DNA of 10,854 nt from an uncultured Desulfurellaceae bacterium (lineage in GTDB: Bacteria > Campylobacterota_A > Desulfurellia > Desulfurellales > Hippeaceae), in NCBI GenBank assembly GCA_913056505.1, contig CAJXLZ010000018.1, forward strand, positions 1 through 10,854. Reading direction: 5' to 3'. The notes beneath the pieces are model-generated. The model had not been told where the DNA came from and ran no database searches. It saw only the letters and a program-made list of their open reading frames with translations. This document shows positions 1 to 5,963 of the stretch, one piece after another; within the stretch, counting starts at the first letter, position 1; each line of letters opens with the position of its first letter. Made by a program: the position numbers and the translations under genes.

Positions 1-48
1 CGGAATCCGGATTCTAATGTCTGGATTCCCGCGTGCGCGGGAATGACA
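1..48. repeat. GC-rich palindromic intergenic repeat (hairpin), probably the 3' end of a longer copy
   Basis: Two palindromes lie next to each other. Positions 3-14 form a perfect 12-bp palindrome (GAATCC/GGATTC). Positions 25-33 (ATTCCCGCG) pair perfectly with 36-44 (CGCGGGAAT) across a 2-nt centre, giving a strong GC-rich hairpin in an otherwise AT-rich region. TGGATTCCCGC...GCGGGAATGACA is a motif common to dispersed intergenic hairpin repeats in many bacteria. I recognise the pattern but cannot count copies here. The element is probably cut by the window edge. A terminator role for the upstream gene is possible, but no T-tract follows. Confidence 0.6.
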
Positions 49-97
49 AAGGAAACGGGAATGACAGAAAAAATAATGGGAATGACAAATGAAAGGG
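39..97 (+). repeat. Three decaying tandem copies of GGGAATGACA leading into accA
   Basis: GGGAATGACA occurs exactly at 39-48, 57-66 and 78-87, with start-to-start distances of 18 and 21 nt. Each copy is followed by an A-rich tail of the type AAnGAAA. The third copy runs into the AGGGGG Shine-Dalgarno of accA. The first copy is the right arm of the hairpin repeat, so the array looks like a repeat tail that expanded and then drifted. Confidence 0.6.
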
Positions 98-99
98 GG
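94..99 (+). promoter_or_regulatory. accA ribosome binding site
   Basis: AGGGGG lies 5 nt before the ATG at 105. It supports that start, which also gives the usual AccA N-terminus. No convincing -35/-10 pair is visible in the 104 nt before the gene, so the promoter is probably upstream of the window. Confidence 0.7.
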
Positions 100-104
100 T
101 TGAT

Positions 105-1055
105 ATGCTTGTTTTAGATTTTGAAAAACCTATATACGATATTGAGGAACAGATAAAACATTTAAAAGATATGGCTGAAAGCAGTAACATTGATGTTACG
201 GAAGAGATAGAACAGCTTGAGAAAAAGAAAAATGAAATATTAAGGGAAGAATTTGATAATTTGTCTATTGATAAAATTATTAAAATTGCAAGACACCCAA
301 ACAGGCCATATACCTTAGATTACATTAAATATATTGTAGATGGATTTACCGAGATCCACGGTGATAGACATTTTAGGGATGATCATGCCATTATAACGGG
401 TTTCGGATATATAGATAATCATAAAGTTGCTATTATCGGTCATCAAAAGGGCAAAAATACAAAGGATAATTTATACAGAAATTTCGGTATGGCTAACCCC
501 GAGGGTTATAGGAAAACTCAAAGAGTTATGAAAATAGCGGAAAAGTTTAATCTGCCTATTGTAACTTTTGTTGATACACCGGGCGCATATCCGGGTATTG
601 GCGCAGAAGAGCGGGGACAATCTGAGGCTATAGCGAGAAATTTATATGATACTTTTTCCACAAAAGTGCCTATTATTGCTGTTGTAACGGGTGAAGGTGG
701 CAGTGGCGGGGCATTGGCTATAGCATGCGGAGATAAAGTCGGTATGCTTGAATTTTCCATATACGGTGTTATATCGCCAGAGGGTTGTTCCTCGATTCTT
801 TGGAGGGATACGGAGCATTCAATTGATGCGGCCAAAGCCATGAGGGTTAGATCCAAGGATCTATATGAACTCGGCGTTATAGATGAGATTATAAAAGAAC
901 CTTTAGGCGGTGCGCACAGAAATCATGAGGAAATAGCAAATAGTGTTAAAAATTTTATTGTGAGAAATTTGGAAGAACTCTCAAATTTAAGCAGAAACAA
1001 ACTAATGAGTAGGAGATGGGACAAATATAGAAAAATGACAACCCAGTTTTTATAA
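105..1055 (+). CDS. accA: Acetyl-CoA carboxylase carboxyltransferase subunit alpha
   Basis: AccA pairs with AccD to move the carboxyl group from carboxybiotin on AccB to acetyl-CoA, making malonyl-CoA for fatty-acid synthesis in the cytoplasm. The 316 residues match the usual family length (about 315-320). The N-terminus LDFEKPIYDIEEQI is typical and is followed by a charged helical hairpin (about residues 10-50). The crotonase-like core carries HQKG (113-116), GMANPEGYRKT (128-138), the TPGAYPG...ERGQSEAIA block (158-177), the glycine-rich GEGGSGGALAI (197-207) and the ISPEGCSSILWRD segment (223-235), all AccA hallmarks for the acyl-CoA pocket and oxyanion hole. The start is fixed by AGGGGG 5 nt upstream. 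pheA follows after 3 nt, so the two are probably cotranscribed. No accD is present in the window. Confidence 0.97.
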   Translation: MLVLDFEKPIYDIEEQIKHLKDMAESSNIDVTEEIEQLEKKKNEILREEFDNLSIDKIIKIARHPNRPYTLDYIKYIVDGFTEIHGDRHFRDDHAIITGFGYIDNHKVAIIGHQKGKNTKDNLYRNFGMANPEGYRKTQRVMKIAEKFNLPIVTFVDTPGAYPGIGAEERGQSEAIARNLYDTFSTKVPIIAVVTGEGGSGGALAIACGDKVGMLEFSIYGVISPEGCSSILWRDTEHSIDAAKAMRVRSKDLYELGVIDEIIKEPLGGAHRNHEEIANSVKNFIVRNLEELSNLSRNKLMSRRWDKYRKMTTQFL

Positions 1056-1058
1056 GTT

Positions 1059-2135
1059 ATGAAAGATAAATTAACAGTTTTAAGGGACAAAATCAATGCT
1101 ATAGATAGTGAGATTATCCGTCTTTTAAATGATCGTGCAAAGCTTGTAAAGAATGTAGGCAAGATAAAGCAATCGAATAATTTGCCTTTTTATTCTCCTG
1201 ACAGAGAAACAAAAATATACAATATGATAGATAATTTGCCATCCGGTGACTTTCCAAAGAAAAGCCTGAAAATAATATTTAGAGAGATTATGAGTGCTTC
1301 CATAAGATTGGAAGAGCCGCTCGTCATAAGCTATCTTGGACCTGAAGCCACATATACTCATCAGGCTGCAATAGAGCGTTTCGGGCTGTCCCTGCATTAT
1401 ACTCAAGAGGAATCAATAGAGGATGTTTTTATGGATGTTGAACAGGATAGGGCGGATTTTGGCGTTGTGCCCATAGAAAATTCCACAGAGGGCGTTGTTA
1501 ATTATACGCTTGATATGTTTATTGATTCAACGGTAAATATAGTTTCTGAGATTGTTATTGATATAAAGCATAATCTTTTATCAAAAGCGCGGACTTTGGA
1601 GGAAATTAAATCTATCTATTCGCATCCGAATGCTTTGGGACAATGTAAAGGCTGGCTTAAAAAACACCTGCCTAATGTATCATTGTTTGAAACATCCTCC
1701 ACAGCAAAAGCTGCAAAGATAGCGGAGAAAGATAAAACTGCAGCTGCAATAGCATCCCTTGCGGCAAGCGATATATACGGTTTGAATGTATTAGCAAAAG
1801 GCATCGAGGATAAAATAAACAATATCACCAGATTCCTCATAATAGGTAAAAATATGCCGCAGCGCAGCGGGTTTGATAAAACTTCGTTTATGTTTTCTAT
1901 AAAAGATAAAGTAGGGGCGCTTTATCAGATCCTAAAACCGTTTTATGATAGAGGGGTGAACTTAACGCGTATAGAATCTAGGCCGTCAAAACAAAAGAAT
2001 TGGTCATATATATTTTATGTTGATGTCGATGGACATATAGAAGATGAACCTGTTAAGGATTCTATAAATCAACTTCAAGATCTAACAGTATTTTTTAAAG
2101 TGCTGGGTTCATATCCAAAAAGCAAAAGAGGTTAA
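1059..2135 (+). CDS. pheA: Bifunctional chorismate mutase / prephenate dehydratase (P-protein)
   Basis: Converts chorismate to prephenate and then to phenylpyruvate, the committed branch to phenylalanine. Three domains are visible in 358 residues. An AroQ-type chorismate mutase covers about 1-85 (LRDKINAIDSEIIRLLNDRA, then KIKQSNNLPFYSPDRE). Prephenate dehydratase covers about 89-265, with YLGPEATYTHQAA (92-104), GVVPIENSTEGVV (135-147) and NITRFLIIG (255-263), the last holding the catalytic Thr-Arg-Phe. A C-terminal ACT domain covers about 275-353, with GALYQILKPFYDRGVNLTRIESRP (286-309); ESRP is the usual phenylalanine-binding signature, so feedback inhibition by Phe is expected. The ATG is 3 nt after the accA stop with no clear Shine-Dalgarno, suggesting translation coupled to accA. 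No other aromatic-pathway gene follows. Confidence 0.96.
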   Translation: MKDKLTVLRDKINAIDSEIIRLLNDRAKLVKNVGKIKQSNNLPFYSPDRETKIYNMIDNLPSGDFPKKSLKIIFREIMSASIRLEEPLVISYLGPEATYTHQAAIERFGLSLHYTQEESIEDVFMDVEQDRADFGVVPIENSTEGVVNYTLDMFIDSTVNIVSEIVIDIKHNLLSKARTLEEIKSIYSHPNALGQCKGWLKKHLPNVSLFETSSTAKAAKIAEKDKTAAAIASLAASDIYGLNVLAKGIEDKINNITRFLIIGKNMPQRSGFDKTSFMFSIKDKVGALYQILKPFYDRGVNLTRIESRPSKQKNWSYIFYVDVDGHIEDEPVKDSINQLQDLTVFFKVLGSYPKSKRG

Positions 2136-2169
2136 TTTATCAGCTGTTTTTTTGCTTTTTGTGCTGATA
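2117..2169 (+). terminator. Possible weak terminator or alternative hairpins at the pheA 3' end
   Basis: AAAAAGCAAAA (2117-2127) is exactly complementary to TTTTGCTTTTT (2150-2160), an 11-bp AT-rich stem spanning the pheA stop codon with a T-rich 3' arm. A second, mutually exclusive 7-bp stem is TATCAGC (2138-2144) with GCTGATA (2163-2169). Neither is a classic GC-rich stem followed by a T-tract, so termination is uncertain. The region does separate the accA-pheA pair from a new promoter. Confidence 0.3.
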
Positions 2170-2230
2170 CGGCTATTGCCTTTCTATTGCAACATTTTCG
2201 CTCCTTGCACAACTATGGAATTATGGAAAA

Positions 2231-2306
2231 TTTACAAAATGTAGGACCAATAAATTTTAAAAAATAAAATGTAAAATATTTGTAAAAAAATGAAGTAGTC
2301 TTTACA
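2231..2306. promoter_or_regulatory. Candidate operator: cluster of TTTACA / TGTAAA hexamers before the polyphosphate operon
   Basis: TTTACA is at 2231-2236 and 2301-2306, and its reverse complement TGTAAA is at 2270-2275 and 2281-2286. The middle two are direct repeats exactly 11 bp apart, one helical turn. The first lies inside the dyad TACA-AAA-TGTA (2233-2243), and the last is also the -35 hexamer. Hexamer pairs of TT(A/C/T)ACA type at about 11-bp period are how PhoP response regulators bind in Bacillus, and phosphate control would fit the genes. The region is very AT-rich, though, so chance is a serious alternative. Confidence 0.3.
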
Positions 2307-2328
2307 TTTTTAAAAATTTTGCTAAAAT
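2301..2328 (+). promoter_or_regulatory. Sigma70-type promoter of the polyphosphate operon
   Basis: The -35 TTTACA (2301-2306) and -10 TAAAAT (2323-2328) are separated by 16 bp, each one mismatch from consensus. Transcription would start near 2335, leaving a leader of about 15 nt that contains the AGGGGG ribosome binding site at 2337-2342. This position rules out a coding start upstream of 2349. Confidence 0.6.
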
Positions 2329-2348
2329 ATAAAAATAGGGGGTGTAAT

Positions 2349-2807
2349 ATGAATGAATTTTATCTTATAAGACATGCACATGCTTTAAAAAGAGAAAAAT
2401 GGGATAAAGATGATTTAAAAAGGCCATTAGAAAAAGAGAAAATAGCATTAGCAAGAAAATTTTTTACGAAAGTTTTTAAAAATCTTCCAAAACCTAAAAT
2501 TATTTACACTTCAGAAGCAAAAAGGGCAATGGATACTGCTAAAATACTTCAAAAAATAACTGAGGCAGAAATCATTATAGAAAAAGGATTAAACCCAGGT
2601 AGTGACACCCAAGGATACCTATCTGTTGTAAAATCTCATACTGATGCAACAATTTTCGCAATAATAGGTCATGAGCCTGATATGACGAAATTCATCTCAT
2701 CTTATGTAGGGGAATCAAGACTAAATATTAAATTAAAAAAGGGTTCTCTTTGCCATATAAAAAACAATGTATTAATGAATCTGATACAACAGGATGTTCT
2801 ATTATAG
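2349..2807 (+). CDS. sixA: SixA-type phosphohistidine phosphatase (histidine phosphatase superfamily)
   Basis: A 152-residue protein, the usual SixA size (E. coli SixA is about 160). Members remove phosphate from phosphohistidine, with the histidine of the N-terminal RH(G) motif as nucleophile. Visible landmarks are LIRHAHA with R8-H9 (Ala replaces the usual Gly after RH), KRPL (24-27), TSEAKRAMDTA (54-64, the SxxxRAxxTA segment with R59), LNPGSD (81-86) and GHEPD (107-111, the second catalytic His). The start is the ATG at 2349 because AGGGGG sits 6 nt upstream and the promoter -10 lies just before. A TTG at 2319 would extend the frame but falls upstream of the inferred transcript start. It is first in the operon, 15 nt before the CHAD gene. 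SixA-like genes often neighbour CHAD and polyphosphate genes. The physiological substrate cannot be told from sequence. Confidence 0.85.
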   Translation: MNEFYLIRHAHALKREKWDKDDLKRPLEKEKIALARKFFTKVFKNLPKPKIIYTSEAKRAMDTAKILQKITEAEIIIEKGLNPGSDTQGYLSVVKSHTDATIFAIIGHEPDMTKFISSYVGESRLNIKLKKGSLCHIKNNVLMNLIQQDVLL

Positions 2808-2822
2808 GTAGAAAAAGATAGT

Positions 2823-3725
2823 ATGGAAAAAGAGAAAAAACCTGTTTACCTTTTTAAAAAAGGTATGGTTCTTGAAGATGTGTTAAAAACATTTTTATTA
2901 AATGAGATAAGATTTCTCCTTAATATCTCTCTGTTTGTAACTCAAGACAAAGATATAGAAGACCTCCATGATTTTAGGGTAGTTAACAGAAGGAGTAGAG
3001 GGGTTCTAAAACTTTTTAGAAGATATACAGATAAAGAAAAATCTGCAGAAGTACTAAAATTGTTAAAAGAGATTTTCGAAGCTACTGGGCATATTAGAGA
3101 CTATGACATTTTTCTTAAATACATTTTTGACTACAAACAAAAACTTCCTCAGATGGAAGAAAATCTTCATATATTACAGAGATATATTTCCGAAAAAAGG
3201 GATCAAGAATTTTTAAGATTGAAATCGTTTTTGGAAAGTGATTTGTTCAAGCATAAGATAACCCGTCTTTTAGATGTTGTGAACGGTGAAGGATTTTTTT
3301 TAAAAAAAGATTTATTTTTTTCCGAAGCCATTAAAAATATTTTGAAAAAAAATATGAAAAAACTTGATGATTTATTTGGAACTGATTTGAAAGATGCAAA
3401 TGATTTTCACATACACAAAATTCGCATTGAACTGAAAAAAATCAGATATCTTTTTGATATATTTAAATCTTTTTTTAAGAAAAAATACTATAGAAAGATT
3501 TTAGAAGCATTAAAAAATGTTCAGGATCTCCTGGGGAAAAACCAAGATTTGGTTTTTCAACTTAATTTTGTAAAAAATTATGAAAAGGCTACCAGTAAAA
3601 GTTTGAAAGATTTATTTGAATTTATAATTAAGCAAAAGCAAGAAAATATGGCAGAATTTATTAGTAGATATGAAGAATTAAAAGATATATTACCTAAGAA
3701 TAAACATAGAAGATTGCTAAAATGA
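2823..3725 (+). CDS. CHAD-domain protein (polyphosphate-binding, likely granule-associated)
   Basis: CHAD is a helical domain with conserved histidines and many basic residues that binds polyphosphate; CHAD proteins have been found on polyphosphate granules. The 300 residues are all domain, with two internally similar halves. Half one has LHDFRVVNRRSRGVLKLF (48-65) and GHIRDYDIF (89-97). Half two has HIHKIRIELKKIRYLFDIF (196-214) and LQDLLGKNQD (near 233-242). No signal peptide is seen, so it is cytoplasmic. The protein is very lysine-rich, and its final TGA overlaps the ParA ATG (ATGA), implying coupled translation. The Shine-Dalgarno is weak (AGGTAGA about 10 nt before the ATG). The run T8A7 at 3294-3308 is a possible slippage site, but the frame is intact here. 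No catalytic function is expected; a scaffold or adaptor on the granule is the likely role. Confidence 0.87.
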   Translation: MEKEKKPVYLFKKGMVLEDVLKTFLLNEIRFLLNISLFVTQDKDIEDLHDFRVVNRRSRGVLKLFRRYTDKEKSAEVLKLLKEIFEATGHIRDYDIFLKYIFDYKQKLPQMEENLHILQRYISEKRDQEFLRLKSFLESDLFKHKITRLLDVVNGEGFFLKKDLFFSEAIKNILKKNMKKLDDLFGTDLKDANDFHIHKIRIELKKIRYLFDIFKSFFKKKYYRKILEALKNVQDLLGKNQDLVFQLNFVKNYEKATSKSLKDLFEFIIKQKQENMAEFISRYEELKDILPKNKHRRLLK

Positions 3726-4453
3726 AGATAATAGCCCTTTATTCCCCAAAAGGTGGTGTAGGAAAATCTGTAACATCAGTAAATCTTTCATATTTATTAT
3801 CTGCGGATGGCAAAAAGACCCTGTTGTGGGATTTTGACCCTCAAGGGGCATCGAGTTTTTATTTCCAAGTTGAACAGGAGCTTTCCAAAAAGATAGAAGA
3901 TATCTTTACGGAGAAAAAATCTCTCAGGAAGAGCATTACGAAAACACAATATGCAAATTTGTTTGTTCTTCCTTCCGATTTTAGTTTTAGAAATTTAGAC
4001 TTGATTATTGATGCTATGAAAAAACCTATTAAAAAATTAAAAAATACCATTTCTGAGGTCAATGATTACGATTTTTTAATCATCGATTCTCCTCCAGGTT
4101 TTACAAATTTAAATAAATTAATATCCAAGATATCTGACACTATTTTAGTCCCTGTTATCCCAACATATCTTTCTTTAAGAACTCTTGATAAACTTAAGTT
4201 CTTTATGGATAGCATCGGAGTGAACAACGAAAAAATTTTCCCATTTTTTTCTATGGCAGACAGAAGAAAGAAACTGCATAGGCAGATAATTGAAGAGAAG
4301 ATAGGTGAGTTTGAGATAAAGACTGTCATTCCATATTCTGCAGAAATTGAAAAAATGGGGGAAACCTTATTGCCTGTTCCTCTTTTTTCGAAAAATAAGA
4401 GACTCATAGAAATATATCACAATCTTAAGCAAGAGATTATTGATAATGCCTGA
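3722..4453 (+). CDS. ParA/Soj/MinD-family ATPase, orphan (no ParB nearby)
   Basis: A 243-residue ATPase of the deviant Walker family. It shows KGGVGKS (10-16) with the signature lysine K10 and P-loop lysine K15, the switch I segment DFDPQG (37-42) and a Walker B-like FLIIDSPPG (118-126) with D122. Such proteins dimerise on ATP and position cargo (plasmids, chromosomes, carboxysomes, chemoreceptor clusters, storage granules) through a partner that stimulates hydrolysis. There is no N-terminal helix-turn-helix, so it resembles the short Soj/McdA-type forms. No parB or centromere-like repeat is seen nearby. It lies between CHAD and ppx, overlapping CHAD by 4 nt and the next gene by 8 nt, so it is made with polyphosphate proteins. 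By context its cargo may be the polyphosphate granule; this is inference. A general ParA picked up by chance is the alternative. Confidence 0.85.
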   Translation: MKIIALYSPKGGVGKSVTSVNLSYLLSADGKKTLLWDFDPQGASSFYFQVEQELSKKIEDIFTEKKSLRKSITKTQYANLFVLPSDFSFRNLDLIIDAMKKPIKKLKNTISEVNDYDFLIIDSPPGFTNLNKLISKISDTILVPVIPTYLSLRTLDKLKFFMDSIGVNNEKIFPFFSMADRRKKLHRQIIEEKIGEFEIKTVIPYSAEIEKMGETLLPVPLFSKNKRLIEIYHNLKQEIIDNA

Positions 4454-5963
4454 TGAGATTTTGAAAGTTGCAGTTATCGATTTAGGGACCAATTCCCTTC
4501 ATCTTCAAATATTTAAAGTATCAGAAGGACAGTTTGAAATAATAGAAGATTTCAAAGAAATTATCCGTCTTGGGGATGATATTTTCACTACAGGAAAAAT
4601 CTTAAAACATTCATTGGACAATATGATAAATATTCTCAATGAAATTAAAAAGATTTGTGATTCAAAGGGTGTATCACATATAAGATTTATATCTACTGCA
4701 CCTCTTAGGGAGGCAGAAAATTCTCAAGAAGTATCCGAAATTTTGTTTAAGGCCATAGGTATAAAACCTGAAATTATTTCAGGTGAAAGGGAAGCAGAGT
4801 TTGCTTTTCTTGCAGCTACTACAAGTTTTGATTTGGATGATTCCAGCGTCCTTATCACAGATGTGGGTGGAGGTAGTGCAGAATTTATAATAGCTAATAG
4901 GGGCAAGATTGCATATAAAGAGTCTACAGAATTAGGTTGTAACAAATTGAGACATATGTTTTTAAAACATGATCCCCCTCAAGCAAATGAGATTAACAAG
5001 CTAAAAAAATATATAATGGATTTTATAAAAGAACGCCCCTTCAATAGAAAAATAGAACATATAATATCCCTTGGGGGGACATTAAATAATGTGGCGAATG
5101 TGCAGTATAAAAATTCTTCTCAAAGATCTTCTAGAGTCAGATATGTGGATAGAAAATTTTTGAAGAAATTTATCCGAATTATCTTGGAAAAGACTGTGGC
5201 GGAAAGAGCAAAAATTCCAGGACTTGATCCCAAAAGAGCTGATGTTGTTATTCCAGCTACGATTCTTATTGATTCCTTAATGGATATTTGTGGCAAAAGT
5301 GGTTCTTATACACTGTCAGGTGGTTTAAGGGTAGGTATTCTCATAGACACTTTGAACAGTATGGGGATAAAATTAAGCTTTCAAGAAAATCAGTATAGTC
5401 TGAGACTCTCTAGAATATTTGATATTTGTAAAAAATATAAAGGTGAAATTGCTCACCTTAAGCATGTAAGAAACTTATCCATGATTATTTTTGATCAACT
5501 CAAAAATCACTTCCATCTCACAGATAATCAGAGGGATATTTTAGAAGCTGCTGCACTGCTTCATGATATTGGAAACTATATATCATATTCCCAACACCAT
5601 AAACACTCCTACTATCTGATAAAAAATTCAGATTTAATCGGTTACTCAGATGAAGAAATAGAGTTGATTGCCAATGTTGCAAGGTACCATCGCAAAAGTC
5701 AACCCAAGAAAAGTCATGAAAATTTTATGAAACTTACCGAAGCCCAAAAAGATACCGTAAAAAAAATGTCTGCTATCTTAAGAATAGCAGATGCCCTTGA
5801 TAGAAGCCACGACCAAAGGGTTAAATATGTCAAGGTTAGTATATCTAAAGATAGTATAAAACTTACTCTTTCTGGTAGAAAGGATTTCTCATTGGAAAGA
5901 GCTGGAGTTCTTAAGAAAAAAGATCTTTTTGAAAGTGTCTTTTTGGTGGAAGTAGAAGTATGA
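4446..5963 (+). CDS. ppx: Exopolyphosphatase / pppGpp phosphatase with C-terminal HD domain (Ppx/GppA family, intact)
   Basis: Ppx/GppA enzymes release phosphate from polyphosphate chain ends or convert pppGpp to ppGpp. The 505 residues hold an actin-like double domain (about 1-310) and an HD-type domain (about 315-505), the long Ppx layout. Catalytic loops are complete: IDLGTNS (11-17), SGEREAEF (112-119, with E116 at the position of the conserved catalytic Glu), DVGGGSAE (139-146), SLGGT (208-212) and SGGLRVG (291-297). The HD part has H340, LLHDIGNY (H373-D374), HHKHSYYLI (384-392), YHR (414-416) and ADALDRSH (448-455). The ATG at 4446 is chosen over a TTG at 4440; it overlaps parA by 8 nt. 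Its stop overlaps the next ATG (ATGA). It probably counterbalances PPK1 encoded in the same operon. Sequence alone does not decide between Ppx and GppA activity. Confidence 0.9.
   Translation: MPDEILKVAVIDLGTNSLHLQIFKVSEGQFEIIEDFKEIIRLGDDIFTTGKILKHSLDNMINILNEIKKICDSKGVSHIRFISTAPLREAENSQEVSEILFKAIGIKPEIISGEREAEFAFLAATTSFDLDDSSVLITDVGGGSAEFIIANRGKIAYKESTELGCNKLRHMFLKHDPPQANEINKLKKYIMDFIKERPFNRKIEHIISLGGTLNNVANVQYKNSSQRSSRVRYVDRKFLKKFIRIILEKTVAERAKIPGLDPKRADVVIPATILIDSLMDICGKSGSYTLSGGLRVGILIDTLNSMGIKLSFQENQYSLRLSRIFDICKKYKGEIAHLKHVRNLSMIIFDQLKNHFHLTDNQRDILEAAALLHDIGNYISYSQHHKHSYYLIKNSDLIGYSDEEIELIANVARYHRKSQPKKSHENFMKLTEAQKDTVKKMSAILRIADALDRSHDQRVKYVKVSISKDSIKLTLSGRKDFSLERAGVLKKKDLFESVFLVEVEV

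Noticed and set aside
39..97. CRISPR-like array
   Set aside because: The three units are 10-nt matches with drifting tails, far shorter than CRISPR repeats, have no true spacers, and no cas genes are present.
518..856. Antisense open frame within accA, and similar minus-strand frames elsewhere
   Set aside because: They are shadows of strongly conserved + strand genes, without ribosome binding sites or recognisable motifs.
2136..2318. Small RNA or riboswitch between pheA and the polyphosphate operon
   Set aside because: The stretch is mostly A/T with only weak short stems; no known riboswitch core or tRNA-like fold was seen.
2319..2348. Upstream TTG extension of the SixA-like gene
   Set aside because: The extension overlaps the -10 element and lies before the likely transcript start; the ATG at 2349 has a strong AGGGGG and gives the normal SixA N-terminus.
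4440..4445. TTG start two codons before the ppx ATG
   Set aside because: The ATG at 4446 is the better codon and no Shine-Dalgarno favours the TTG; the difference is only two residues.
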